Source: Batkoa obscura
Lineage: Eukaryota; Entomophthoromycota; Entomophthoromycetes; Entomophthorales; Batkoaceae
Assembly (NCBI GenBank): GCA_030770535.1
Contig: JASVEC010000008.1
Coordinates: forward strand, 1,240,001-1,304,000
DNA: 64,000 nucleotides
Reading direction: 5' to 3'
In this document: piece after piece, positions 25,048 through 35,504 of the stretch
How positions within the stretch are numbered: the first letter of the stretch is position 1
Layout of the letters: each line of letters starts with the position of its first letter
Notes under the pieces: model-generated
Databases searched by the model: none
Told to the model about the DNA's origin: nothing
What the model saw: the letters and a program-made list of their open reading frames with translations, nothing else
Position numbers and translations under genes: made by a program

Positions 25048-26852
25048 AACATTTTAACTCAGTGTACTTTACGGTTTTGAATTAAATTTATAATACCCTT
25101 TAATGTATCTTTATCCATACCCAGGCATTTTACATTTACTATATTCTAAAAAAACTTAACCAATTTTATTGTATGGAGTAGTTGATTCTAATAATAAATC
25201 TGGTTTAAAACATCCAATATTTAAAAAACGCTATCAAACATATGTTAGGGCTGCCAAATGACTAATGTTACTTTATTAAGTATCTGAAAAGTCAAGGTAT
25301 AGTTATCTGCAGAAGAGTTATATTTTAAAATAACAATTGGGGTAGGAAAAATACTATATGAAAACTATGATTTAGTTATAAATGATAAACAAAAGATCCT
25401 ATTTGGAATCAGAGTTTTATTTGAAATAACAGGTATGGAGAAAAGGCTTCATTCTTGCCTAAATATAAAAGGGAACATTGAAACGTGCCCTGATTCTATT
25501 TACTTTAAAAGCTGATAAAACATAACTTAAATGAATGCTTATATGAAAAGCTATGGCATCGATAACTACCATCAAACAACATTGATAAAATTAATGTTTG
25601 CTTATTTATAACACCCAAAAACACCGGGGAATATGCACAAGGCTTTTAATATAAAGTGTAATGAGGTGCTTTAAAAATTAAAATTTATTTACTTAAAGGT
25701 CTTTTTATCTGATAGTTTTCATATAACCATACATAAGAAGCTTGTCTAGATTAAAATCTAAAAACATCCTATGATTACTAGTACTGAAAATAAAAAATAA
25801 AGTTTTCGGAAGTAAAATTCACTGTAATTGGCTAAGAGTATATAGTTCTTATTTTGAAAAACTATTTCCACCTTTATGTTGCGGCTATAAATTCTAGAGC
25901 AAAGGTATCAATATAAAAAATATAACTTAATAAGGAGCTTATCTTATTTCAGCTTTAAGAGTTTCTGAAGTGTAAACCAATTATATTCATCATTCATAAA
26001 GTAACTCACTCAGTTATAATTAATTACCTAAAAGGTGCAGGGAAATGAAACAAAAAAGGAAACTTGGAAATCGCTATTCCTAGGCTTACGTAACTTATTT
26101 TTACTCATTTCTTATCTATTTTGCCTAACATCTTGCGCTATTTAGTTTATTTTGCATAGAGGCTAGTTTTATACATTTGGTATATTTATTTTACTAGCCT
26201 TGGCATATTGCGAGTTTTGAAAATTAAGATAAATGGTAAATAATCATTTTATGCATAATTTGTAAACTCGTCACAAGCTTTGCAAACTTTAAACTTTAGT
26301 TCACAACCTTAGCCAGGTTCTCAAGGCCCACATATAGTTTGTTTAATAAAATATTTGGACACTCTAAGTTTAAGTATCTAGCATAATCAATAAAAAATTG
26401 AAAACAAGCTTTAGGCGCTGATAAGAGTGCTACTTCATTTGCATTAAATAGTTGCTAAATACTGTTCAAACATCTGTATAATATTTTTCGAGAAAATTAC
26501 ATATCATACCCATTTGGTTAAAACTGCAGTCATTACAATATATATATTTAGCAAATATACAACTCAGCTATCAAATTGATTATTAATAAAATAGTGTTTG
26601 CTTTTACAATCATTAAGTTGTAACTATTCTTACAATCGTGAAAACACTACATGATCCAATGCTGACAATTTATAAAGTCTTTCCATGTGTTTTATCTTCT
26701 TAGCTAAAAGAATAAAAACATGGTGATGGTTACAACAGTAGCTTTTAATCTAGATGTAGTTTTTTATTTTAGAAATTACATGCCTGGGGCACTATTTGTT
26801 AAAACACTAAAGCCAATGTAAAAAATTAAAACATCGAATTACTTTGCTACAG

Positions 26853-27104
26853 GTAGTAGAAGGACCAAAAAAATCCACACAAGATCTCGAAGCCTATTTT
26901 AAACTGCTTTGATTTGAAAAAAAGAAAAGAAAACGTTCAACTGAAAAGAATTCACACTCGGAAATACACACTGGAGTAGAAGTAGGGCCTAATTGGAATC
27001 CGAATGCTAATTTACAATATTGGTGGTGGATAGCTCAAATATGTGAAGCAGCAACTAGTGGTAAGAAAGAGGTAGAGGAAGTTTTCAAGAGAAGTGGAGC
27101 ATAA
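26853..27104 (+). pseudogene. Coding-like fragment with Lys/Arg-rich segment, unrecognised
   Basis: A plus-strand stretch with clearly higher complexity than the flanks. Its open segments read VEGPKKSTQDLEAYFKLL and, beyond an interruption, KKKRKRSTEK, PNWNPNANLQYWWWIAQIC and EEVFKRSGA before a stop. The basic run looks like a nuclear localisation signal. It has no start codon and is interrupted, so it is probably the tail of a dead gene or transposon. An acceptor-like CTACAG precedes it. I cannot name the family. Confidence 0.4.
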
Positions 27105-27754
27105 TTTTTTCTATTAAACTTCATTTTGTAAAACTAATAATATTTCACTGTTGCAATTGTACACTTTTACCACCCGGCTTTGCTTAAAATAAGCAAAAAG
27201 ATATATGGAAAGATTTAATAGTTTTTAAGATCCTCGATGAACAATTTATTTAAAAAAATTTAAAGTATCAACACTGTTTACTAAATTTTAAAGTGTAGTA
27301 GCATATGGAGTAAAATTACAATTTATTAATAAGGCATTTTCAAATAACTATCAAAATGTATCTATAATTTGGATATATCAGTTTAATAGAGAAAAAGTTA
27401 AGAGTCCTATAATATCTATCTAGTTTCTAAGTCGCTTTGTTGCTCTAAAAGCGCTATCTCATTGCAGTTTTAGTCTTAATATCTTAAATAGCTCTACAAA
27501 AAGACAATAAATTAAGTTTATATTGGGTAATAAAGAATTTGTTTACTGAAAATATTTTTAATTGCCTATTATTTAAATTTTTAATTTTGGCTTTTAAGTT
27601 TATGTAAAAAGTGAGAATCTGATCATCTTTAAACCCAACATGATATTAAAGCTATTTCTTTAAATTGCTTATTCTTAAAGACAACACCTTGAGTTATAAA
27701 AATGCTTTAAATATTGCTTTTTGCAGCAATAATTTTATAGGATAATTTGACAAT

Positions 27755-27851
27755 GAGGATGTATTTTTTTGTTCGAGAATTTTACTAATAATTTTTCCGC
27801 TCAAATAGTGCTTAAAAATGGAAAAAGTAATGAAACTAAAAAAACATCTCC
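27755..27851 (+). mobile_element. Family 1 inverted-repeat element, copy 4
   Basis: 97-bp copy starting GAGGATGTATTTTTTTG and ending ACATCTCC, with core AAATAGTGCTTAAAAATGG. Flanks CAAT and ATGT do not match exactly, so the target duplication has decayed or differs. Confidence 0.82.
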
Positions 27852-28070
27852 ATGTGATGCTTAAATTTTATCTAAATGCAATAAAATTTTAAGACTCATC
27901 CAAAAATGATTTAAATTCAAATGATGATCAATATTTTAAAAAGTGGCTTGAAATTTAATTTGAGTGTTTTTTGCAAGGATTTCAGCCAACTGAATTATTT
28001 GATTCGTATTTAATTTTACTATTTTAATTTTAAAATTGAAATTTAATATCAATTCAGATAGACAAATTAA

Positions 28071-28150
28071 GTTACTACCATAGATGAGCGATGATAACCA
28101 ATTGATATACCGAGTATCGAAAACGCTAATAATAAAAAGGACTATATAAA
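28071..28150 (+). promoter_or_regulatory. Conserved A-type promoter block and TATA box (copy 1)
   Basis: The block TTACTACCATAGATGAGCG and following GATGATAACC is matched nearly base for base 91 to 131 bp upstream of the second A-type gene. A TATATAAA box lies at 28143-28150, about 53 bp before the ATG at 28203. Duplication alone could explain the similarity, but the block is better conserved than the bases around it. Confidence 0.5.
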
Positions 28151-28202
28151 TGTATAGACTAAATAATATTAGCTATTGAACTTTAAAATTTATAGTATTA
28201 AG

Positions 28203-28796
28203 ATGCAATTAAAATATTTATCCCTCTTTATGCTTCCTTTAATTGCTTTTGGCGCTGATGTTGCTCCACCTACTAGCGATGCTGCGCCAGCAGATCCTAT
28301 CCCAGTACAACCCCAAGAACCGGTACAAGCGGTTTCAGAGGAAGTTACAAACCCAGAAAAAGAGGAAAAAACCAAAATAGTGGAGCAGACTAAATGTAGA
28401 AATGGTAAAGGAATAACAATTTCAGAACCAGGGATATCAGTTTTAAAACGCAACGTTAACATTAATTTACCAATCACTGGCCTTAAATGCAAGCCAGAAA
28501 AAACCGTCACCGCTACTATTATTGCTCATGGTTCAACTAGTTGCGCAATTTTAAATAAAGTAGATGGTGAAATTAATTTGATAGTGAATGGCAATGAAAA
28601 TAAAGGAAATGGTACGTTTACAATAGATGCCTATGGAGTTGGGTTTAAAGGGGTTATCAATAGTGGATCGGAAGCTGGTCGTAAAGTCGAATTAAAAGGT
28701 AGAGTGACTGATCTCCTCTTAGGCCGTGGAGCTCATTGTGTAAGTTCTGTTGGGCTTGGAAAGATTAATGTTGCGATTAATTCGCTTCAATTTTAA
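28203..28796 (+). CDS. Secreted four-cysteine protein, A-type copy 1
   Basis: Single-exon gene. I start at the ATG at 28203 (MQLKYLSLFMLPL), because it aligns with the neighbouring copy and gives a clean signal peptide; the frame is open 27 bp further upstream. The 197-residue product has a signal peptide ending near AFG-AD, then an Ala/Pro/Gln/Glu-rich linker of about 45 residues, then a domain of about 125 residues. Cysteines occur in QTKC, GLKC, STSC and AHC. Family core motifs are NKGNGTFTID, FKGVINSG and the terminal NSLQF. The domain is probably an all-beta fold stabilised by two disulfides, and is presumably extracellular or wall-bound. It is part of an eight-member cluster and lies in a segmental duplication with the next gene. 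No known family name; function unknown. Confidence 0.85.
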   Translation: MQLKYLSLFMLPLIAFGADVAPPTSDAAPADPIPVQPQEPVQAVSEEVTNPEKEEKTKIVEQTKCRNGKGITISEPGISVLKRNVNINLPITGLKCKPEKTVTATIIAHGSTSCAILNKVDGEINLIVNGNENKGNGTFTIDAYGVGFKGVINSGSEAGRKVELKGRVTDLLLGRGAHCVSSVGLGKINVAINSLQF

Positions 28797-29143
28797 AAAA
28801 ATCAAGTCAGATATTATGATATTTTTACTTAAAATCTCAATTTTAAAGGTATAAATAAAGTATACAAAATTCAATTATTATTTTAATCTAAAGTAAAGAA
28901 TATTATAAAGTTAAGTATATTTTAAACTTATATAATCTTTGGATTTTTGTTTTAGTGTTTTTACTGTTATAACGTCGCAATTAATTAAGCAGTCTACATT
29001 TAAACTATAAATTGGTTATTTATTGTACCTCTACTACTTTTAACTCAATTTGATAGTTTCTTTATGGTATTTTAGTTTTTTAAAATAAATGTTGTCTTAT
29101 CTTTTCTACAGAGAACAAAATTTATTCTAATAGATATAAGGGA

Positions 29144-29447
29144 GGGTATTTTCAAGTAATCTTCCTTTTTTGATTAGAATTTACTCCATTTGAAAATTAA
29201 ACTTAATTTACAAAATTTAATTTTATTGCAAATATGATATGCCTTTTTGAAAAATGTTTAAAACACTAAGATTGGACATTCACAAGCAAAAATTTAACAA
29301 AATACTACAAATTTTTGGTATTTTGCTAAGCTTTTGTTAAGTTTTTTGCTTCCAATTGCTAACCATCAGAGTTTTATACGTTTTTCAAAAGAGTGTAAAT
29401 TACTTTTACTACTTGCACCACAAAAAAAAGGAGATTACTTTAGAAAC
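29144..29447 (+). mobile_element. Family 2 inverted-repeat element, copy 2
   Basis: About 300 bp bounded by GGGTATTTTCAAGTAATCTT on the left and the inverted AAGGAGATTACTTTAGAAAC on the right. It is longer than the other copies and has no coding frame. It sits exactly between the duplicated A-type gene segments. Confidence 0.55.
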
Positions 29448-29539
29448 TAATAAATTCACTTCCCTGATTTTCATTCAATTTTACTATATTAATTTTAAAG
29501 TTGAAATTTATCAATCTTGATTAAAATAGGGAGATTAAA

Positions 29540-29622
29540 TTACTATCACAGATGAACGATGATAACCCATTAATATACCAAAAATTGAGCACAGTAAAAA
29601 TAACAAAACAGATGTATAAATA
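29540..29622 (+). promoter_or_regulatory. Conserved A-type promoter block and TATA box (copy 2)
   Basis: The block TTACTATCACAGATGAACG plus GATGATAACC mirrors copy 1. A TATAAATA box lies at 29615-29622, about 49 bp before the ATG at 29671. Confidence 0.5.
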
Positions 29623-29670
29623 CATAGAATAAAGGATATCAGTTATTTAATCTAATAAATTATTAATAAC

Positions 29671-30279
29671 ATGCAACTAAAATATTTGTCCTTTTTTATG
29701 CTTCCTTTGATCGCCTTTGGGGCTGATGTTGCTCCACCTGCTGATGCTGCAGCCCCAGCTGATACTGCACAATTACAGCCTGTAGCTCCAGCAGATCCTG
29801 TTCCAGTACAGCCCGCTCCAGAAGAAGCTTCCGAGACAGTAAAAGACGAAACGCTCAAAAAAGTTGAACAAACTAAATGTAAAGGAGCTAAATCAGCAAT
29901 AATTGCAGAGCCAGGAATTGCAGTTTTAAGTAAAGATGTTGATATGAGTTTAGCAATTGCTAATCTCAAATGTAGTTCAGGAAAAGTAGTCACTGCGTCT
30001 ATAACTGCTCATGGGCTAGCGTCCTGTTCAATTGCAACTAGAATAGGAGGTAGTATAACTTTGATGGTTGATGGAGTTGAAAATAAAGGAAATGGTATAC
30101 TTTCAATTGATCTTTATTCATCTTCATTTAAGGGGATAATTAATAGTGGTCCTGGTGCTGGTCAAAAAGTTGAGTTAAAAGCTAGGGTAACTGATCTTCT
30201 TTTAGGTCGTGGGGCTCAGTGTGTAAGTACTGCCGGGCTTAATAAAATCAACCTTGTAATTAACTCGCTTCAATTTTAA
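29671..30279 (+). CDS. Secreted four-cysteine protein, A-type copy 2
   Basis: Single-exon gene of 202 residues and tandem duplicate of the preceding A-type gene. The signal peptide MQLKYLSFFMLPLIAFG is nearly identical, whereas the Ala/Pro-rich linker differs in length and composition (repeated PADP and PVQP units). The C-terminal domain keeps the cysteines of QTKC, NLKC, ASCS and AQC, the ENKGNG core, SFKGIINSG and the terminal NSLQF. Conservation is strongest in the signal peptide and the last 60 residues, weakest in the linker. The 3' flank carries a family 1 element absent from the sister flank. Function unknown; lineage-specific secreted protein or effector-like protein is a reasonable guess. 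Confidence 0.85.
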   Translation: MQLKYLSFFMLPLIAFGADVAPPADAAAPADTAQLQPVAPADPVPVQPAPEEASETVKDETLKKVEQTKCKGAKSAIIAEPGIAVLSKDVDMSLAIANLKCSSGKVVTASITAHGLASCSIATRIGGSITLMVDGVENKGNGILSIDLYSSSFKGIINSGPGAGQKVELKARVTDLLLGRGAQCVSTAGLNKINLVINSLQF

Positions 30280-30297
30280 AGAAATTAAAAGTTATAT

Positions 30298-30395
30298 GAG
30301 GATGTTTTTTTGGTTTCATTACTTTTTCGATTTTTTAAGTGCTATTCGAGCGGAAAACGTGTTAGTAAAATTCTTAAACAAAAAAATACATCCCC
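30298..30395 (-). mobile_element. Family 1 inverted-repeat element, copy 5 (with empty site)
   Basis: 98-bp copy starting GAGGATGTTTTTTTGG and ending ATACATCCCC, flanked by perfect ATAT repeats (30294-30297, 30396-30399). The homologous flank of A-type copy 1 lacks it and has a single ATAT-like site, so it inserted after the gene duplication. Confidence 0.9.
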
Positions 30396-30791
30396 ATATA
30401 TTATAATATTTTTACATACGATCTCAGTTTTAAAAACATGAATAAAATATACAAAATTCAATTAATTTTTTATTTATTTAAAGTAAAGAATATTATGGAT
30501 TTAAATATATTTTGAACTTAAAGAACTATCTGATTTTTATTCTAATGTTTTTATTGTTATAATGTTGCAATTAATTAAACAGTCTATATTTAAACTATAA
30601 ATTGATAGAATATTTCCAAATAGTGTTTTTTAGATATTTTTATGAAAAATATTCTACTTGGATAAATTGTTATCAATACTAAGGTACACACTCAGCCAAA
30701 GTTGTCTTAGTATTTTGGCTTTTTGTTTTCTTACAAAAACTTGAGCAATATTAAATAAAACTATTTAAAAAAAAATTATGAGGGTGTATAT

Positions 30792-30890
30792 GGAGATGTA
30801 TTTTTATGTTTAAGAATTTTACTAACAATCTTTCTGCTGAAACAGCGCTTAAAAAATGGAAAAAGTAATGAAGCCAAAAAAAACACCCCC
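30792..30890 (+). mobile_element. Family 1 inverted-repeat element, copy 6
   Basis: 99-bp copy starting GGAGATGTATTTTTATG and ending AAACACCCCC, flanked by perfect ATAT repeats. Confidence 0.88.
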
Positions 30891-31070
30891 ATATGTTTAT
30901 AATGTACTCAAAGAGAAAATCAATAATGGTACGAAAAATTTCATATAGAGCAACTAATTTCAAAGTCTCAGAACCTAAAATAGATTACTTTAAATTCAGT
31001 TTAATTTGTTAAAATAGAATTCTAGAAAGTCATGATATTTCTAATATTCAATAGAATTTACTTGTTATTT

Positions 31071-31110
31071 TATGTTATGTTATGTTATGTTATGTTATGT
31101 TGTGTTGTGT
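31071..31110 (+). repeat. TATGT pentanucleotide microsatellite
   Basis: Six TATGT units followed by TGTGT variants. Confidence 0.9.
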
Positions 31111-31259
31111 ATATAATATGGTCAGTATGGTTTTTTAAAAGTTATCGTTCAACATTTTCAATTTGTATTAAAACGTTATTTATTATTATTAGACGGCAAC
31201 TATTTTTATAATATATCAAACTGCCTATGACGAAATAGTAAAAAATAGCTATTAAATAT

Positions 31260-31358
31260 GAGGATGTATTTTTTTGTTTAAGAATTTTACTAACAATTTT
31301 TCCAATCAAATAGCGCCTAAAAGATGGAAAAAGTGATGAAGCTGAGAAAAACATACCC
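31260..31358 (+). mobile_element. Family 1 inverted-repeat element, copy 7
   Basis: 99-bp copy starting GAGGATGTATTTTTTTG and ending AAACATACCC. Flanks ATAT and ATGT differ by one base. Confidence 0.85.
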
Positions 31359-31529
31359 ATGTAAAGAACCAAATCGGAAATCAGCTTACAAAAAAAATCT
31401 ATAATATCAAAAAGATAGCTATAAAAGATATCAACGATGTATTTGATGGCATCAAGGAAACTGATAAAACTGATATAAATAGTCCGCATACTACATAAAG
31501 ACCTGAAGGAAATTGAGCTTTTTTTACAA

Positions 31530-33017
31530 TGAGAAAATTACTCGTTAAGGAAAGTAAAAGTTTCAATAAGATCTACTAAAAACATTGGTATAAAGCGTAG
31601 TTTAAAGGCTATTTATTTAAGTGCTATTGGAATGGGTTATATTATAGGTAATAGTATCTTTTTGTATCTTATTATTGTACCAAAGCTCAATACTAGTACA
31701 ATCGTTATTTTATATTTTTTTATTGCTGGTTTAATTATTATTTTGTCTACTTTATGTTATTGTGAAATGGCTACTATGATTCCTATTGCTATTTTTGTTT
31801 ATTATTATACCTGCACCACAGTAAGTGGATTCATATCTTGGATCGTGGTTGGGTATCAGTATTAAAATATTTAATTGTTTCTGCCACTGTAGCTGTAGAG
31901 TGCTCTGCTTATATCATACAATTTTTTGGTGAAGCCTTCGGCTGGTATCCACCGTTAAGGTTTACAAAAGCATCTATAGCTTGGAATGAATTTACAGCTA
32001 CCTTTGGACTTACAAGCTTTTATTTTGGACTTCCCATAGTTTGTATTATAATTGCATGTACTTTCTTATTAATTTTATCTTTATATGAATCGGCTACTAT
32101 CACTATAATTACTAGTATTATAAAAATAGTATTAATTCTTTTGTTTATATTTGCTTGTGCTGGAGATGTTGATGTCACTAATTATACTACATCTATTCCT
32201 GAGCCAGGTCCTAATGCATCTGGTAGATTTGGTGTATTAAGTGCATTTATGGGGATTTGCATCGTATTCTTTTGTTATACTGGGTTCGATTCTATTTCAA
32301 CTGTTGCAAAAGAAACCAAAAGCCCAGTTGAAGATTTACCTACTGATATTATCATCCCATTAGCTTTCTCTATTGTGCTTTATATTGCAACATATTTAAT
32401 TATAGTTGATATTGTTCCTTACAATATAGTTGACTTTATAAACCTAGTTATTTTTATAATGCAATTAATTAATAAAAAATAGCTATTTATTGCCATTGCT
32501 CTTTCATATGTGCTTTATATGGTTACTTTCATTAATGATACTATAATATATCAAGTTCTTACATTTTATGCTATATCTCATGATGGTCTTTTACCTAAAC
32601 TTTTTGGAAGAGTTCACTAAAAACATTTTGCCCCATGAGTAAGTCAGCTAATTGTAGGTTCCCTTTCTTCAATATTATTTGCTATCTTTTCAATGAATCT
32701 TAAGAAATTCATATGGTACTGGTTCACTTTTTATATTCCTCTTTGCATGACTCAGAGTTATGATTCTTTGTATTAAGGAACCAGATACCTCATGTCTATT
32801 CCATATTGCATTTGGACCTTATATTATTACATTATTTGGCGCTTTAATTTTAATTGTTTTATTATTTATAAGCTCATCATCTTTATTAGCTTGTTTTTTC
32901 GTTTGACTTGGAATTGGTGTGTTTATTTATTTTTGTTATGAATTCTATAATTCTCGTCTTAAACACACAAATAAATTTATTGCAAATGATTTTGAAAAGA
33001 TCTTTCATGAATACTAA
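31530..33017 (+). pseudogene. Dead cationic amino-acid transporter (CAT-type APC permease)
   Basis: Remains of a CAT-type amino-acid permease (APC superfamily, plasma or vacuolar membrane). Family pieces occur in the right order: RSLKAIYLSAIGMGYIIG (first helix), CYCEMATMIP, ISWIV then GWVSVLKYLIVSATVAVE, GFDSISTVAKETKSPVEDLP, VLTFYAISHDGLLPKLFGRVH and a final hydrophobic block ending in KEP and then FEKIFHEY. The reading frame shifts near 31.85 and 32.76 kb and is cut by stops after 32.48 kb, at least five breaks in all. The middle third is still open for 214 codons, so inactivation looks fairly recent. It is embedded among the secreted-protein genes. No introns were needed to follow it. Confidence 0.8.
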
Positions 33018-33499
33018 ATAAATATGAAAGCCTATTTTCCTTTTAGTATATAGCTAATATAGAGAAGGACAAATGCGATTTTATATCGACTCCTCTTGTC
33101 CTCCACTATAATGTAGCTTTGATTTTTATTTATTACTCGTAATATTAAGATAAAAATATCACCTTTCAAAATAGAAATAACATTTAAATTTTAAGTTATC
33201 TATTACACTTTATATTAATTATCTTCAATAAATAGTGATAATGATACACCTTTTTCCATTATGCTTTTTACTACAGCCTAGGATGCTAACAGATAAAAAT
33301 AACAACCATTTTATTTTGGTCAAAAAACTCTCAAGTTTAGTAAATTATCGTACCTTTTAAATATTAACTCAACCACAATGACAACAATCTTTTAATAATT
33401 AATTTTGATAATCTAAACAATAAACAAAAAAAAATTAAAATTTTAAAGCCTACAACCAAAATCTACAAATAAATTAAAATCTACGATTTAAAAAATAAA
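33018..33499 (+). other. Spacer and promoter of a decayed B-type gene
   Basis: No gene is seen. Near its right end it holds the B-type upstream box (33407-33428). Confidence 0.5.
33407..33428 (+). promoter_or_regulatory. B-type upstream box (decayed gene)
   Basis: A GATAATC half followed by TAAACAATAAACAAA, 93 bp before the start of the decayed B-type gene. The box recurs before three intact B-type genes. Confidence 0.5.
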
Positions 33500-33974
33500 A
33501 TGTTGAAATCTTCTTTTGTGATCCTATACCAATTGCTCTTCATTACTTGCACTAATTTAAAATGTGATCAACCCAAGGTTATTGTGACTCTAAGTTCTAG
33601 TCTAACTTGTAAAATGAAGATTGATTTCGATTTAACTTTAACCACTGATAGCATCAAATGGATGTTAGCAAAGTCAGTTTCTGTTACAGTAAGTTCCAGT
33701 GACAATAGTATTGTACAATAAATTTAAATGATGCATGAAGTAACGTAGTATTAATGATATGTGGAATACCAAATCAAGGAAAAGGCGCATTAAGTACCAA
33801 TATGTTAAATCTTCGTTTTAAATGATGACGATGACGGGTACACAAGCTCGTAGTGTAATTGATATCAAAGGAAAATTTTATCACCATTATCCTTTGACTT
33901 TGACTGTTTGGTGTTATAATAATAAAGAGCTAACTAAACTTAATTTAGAGATCAAAGAAGCTACCTTTCAATGA
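33500..33974 (+). pseudogene. Decayed B-type secreted four-cysteine gene
   Basis: Starts with an intact signal peptide (MLKSSFVILYQLLFITC) and NLKC as in the intact copies, then diverges and is broken several times. Downstream pieces such as GTQA, CYNN and a final ATF/Q-like end still line up with the family. It keeps the upstream box, so it was probably expressed before it died. Confidence 0.7.
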
Positions 33975-34287
33975 TAAATATTTTTTAAACTCATATTAGT
34001 AAAGAGATTATGAAATTGTTTTTAGAACGAATTTTGTTTATAAAGATATATAATGTGATCTTTATTTAACTTACATCTTATGTCAAAAATTAAACATTAA
34101 TTGGGTTTTTATATCTTTGTTATTTCTTTTATTCGGTTATTTAATAAAAATATTTTATTAAAAATATTGTAATAATATTAATGATAACGCCACAATAAAA
34201 ATTAAGACAAATTTAATAAATCCAACGATTTTCTAATCCTAAAATTGATCGATTCACATCATTTTTGTAAGAAATAAATAAAATCTA

Positions 34288-34310
34288 GATGATCTAAACG
34301 ATAAACAAAA
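34288..34310 (+). promoter_or_regulatory. B-type upstream box (copy 1)
   Basis: GATGATC half followed by TAAACGATAAACAAAA, 102 bp before the ATG at 34390. Confidence 0.5.
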
Positions 34311-34389
34311 TGGTAAAAAAGTAAATGTCATAACAATAGAGATAAAGTGTTTATCAACAATAGTAATTATTTTCAAATTTAAAATAATA

Positions 34390-34857
34390 ATGCTAAAATG
34401 CCACCTTTTAGTCCTTTACTTTTTACTTATAATCCAATGTAGAAACCTAAAATGTGAACTCAATAAAGGTATTGTTCGTCTAAAGCCCGGTTTAAACTTT
34501 AAAACCAACATCGATTTCAATTTATCATTTACATTAGAGAGTCTCACTTGTACAGCTGAAACTTCAATTATTATTTTTATACAATCTAGTGGCAATAGTA
34601 AATGTCCAATAGATTTAAAAGAAGCAAAAAGTAAAATAACAATTTTAACTAATCAACAATATAGTGTAGGGGAAGGTAAATTGACTGTAAATTCATATAA
34701 ATTGAATTTTAAAGGATTCATGAGGATAGGTACACAAGCTAGTAATCCGGTAGATATCAAAGCAGAGATTATTGGAAATCCATTGGAAACAGCTTCTCAA
34801 TGTTTTCATGGTGGGCTAACTAATTTTAGAGTGGTTGTTACACGAGCTGATTTTTAA
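34390..34857 (+). CDS. Secreted four-cysteine protein, B-type copy 1
   Basis: Single-exon gene of 155 residues without the Ala/Pro linker of the A type. The signal peptide MLKCHLLVLYFLLIIQC is followed by the first family cysteine in NLKC, then SLTC, SKCP and SQC. The core reads VGEGKLTVN, FKGFMRIGTQASNPVDIKA and the protein ends VTRADF. Alternating hydrophobic and polar residues suggest beta strands throughout. Small, secreted, likely two disulfides. It carries the B-type box and lies in tandem with related genes on the same strand at unequal spacing, so it is probably a separate transcription unit. No known function. Confidence 0.82.
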   Translation: MLKCHLLVLYFLLIIQCRNLKCELNKGIVRLKPGLNFKTNIDFNLSFTLESLTCTAETSIIIFIQSSGNSKCPIDLKEAKSKITILTNQQYSVGEGKLTVNSYKLNFKGFMRIGTQASNPVDIKAEIIGNPLETASQCFHGGLTNFRVVVTRADF

Positions 34858-35504
34858 TGTTAAAAGTTTTTATTTTGGTTTAATAAAAAATCTATTGAGC
34901 TTACTTTCAAGTTATATGTGGCTCTAAAAACAAACATATCTTTGATTTCATATACATCATATTAAAATTACTTAACTTTTTTTATAATAACTCAAGTAAT
35001 TGTAAGTGAAAACTGAATTTTAAGTTATATTACACCTTTTACACAACACCTCCAGTATAATTAAGAACATTAAGGGATAAAGATCATTGAAATAGATTTT
35101 TTATAAAAATTTCAATCACTTTATTTCAATCAAAAAGCTTCTAAATTTAGTAAATCATCCTTCCATTCAACCCCTTGGGAATCACTAACTTTTGGAAAAA
35201 ATATAGTTACAATTAACCCCTTTGAAGCAAATTCACCAAAAGATAAACACATTTAACTAATAAAACTCAAAAGCTAGTGACCTTCGAGGGATTAAATATT
35301 ACATTTTGATCTGAACAAATATACCCGTCTTAATCACTTAAAATGTTAAAGATCAACTCACCCTCACCTTGACAACAATCTTAAATTTAATTTTGATGAT
35401 TTAAACAATAAACAAAAAAACAATAAAGTAATAAAAAAAGTTCTAAATTATAAAGTAAACTATTTGAATAAAACTAAAATTTATGCTTTTGAGAACTTAA
35501 AAAA
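34858..35504 (+). other. Spacer with B-type upstream region
   Basis: No coding frame. The block TGACAACAATCTT plus the upstream box at 35395-35417 is shared with the flank of the decayed copy at 33.4 kb. Confidence 0.5.
35395..35417 (+). promoter_or_regulatory. B-type upstream box (copy 2)
   Basis: GATGATT half followed by TAAACAATAAACAAAA, 110 bp before the ATG at 35505. It is preceded by TGACAACAATCTT, as at 33.4 kb. Confidence 0.5.

Larger units (their letters stand above)
21584..28202 (+). other. Large gene-poor spacer
   Basis: About 6.6 kb with no intact gene. It contains family 2 copy 1 (23315-23460), an ATT microsatellite (25018-25046), a coding-like fragment (26853-27104), family 1 copy 4 (27755-27851) and, at the right end, the promoter block of the first A-type secreted gene. 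The remainder is AT-rich with nothing recognised. Confidence 0.5.
28797..29670 (+). other. Spacer between the A-type genes, with a family 2 element
   Basis: The first 230 bp (to about 29025) match the 3' flank of A-type copy 2, and from about 29480 the sequence matches the upstream flank of copy 1. In between lies a family 2 element (29144-29447). No gene is seen. Confidence 0.55.
30280..31529 (+). other. Spacer with three family 1 elements
   Basis: Contains family 1 copies 5, 6 and 7, the end of the A-gene duplication (to about 30605) and a TATGT microsatellite. Open frames at 30751-30963 and 31142-31489 on the minus strand run through element copies and are artefacts. Confidence 0.6.

Noticed and set aside
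30751-30963. 70-codon minus-strand frame
   Set aside because: It overlaps family 1 copy 6 for most of its length.
31142-31489. 115-codon minus-strand frame
   Set aside because: It runs through family 1 copy 7 and is rich in Phe/Ile/Tyr; it is a by-product of AT-rich repeat DNA.
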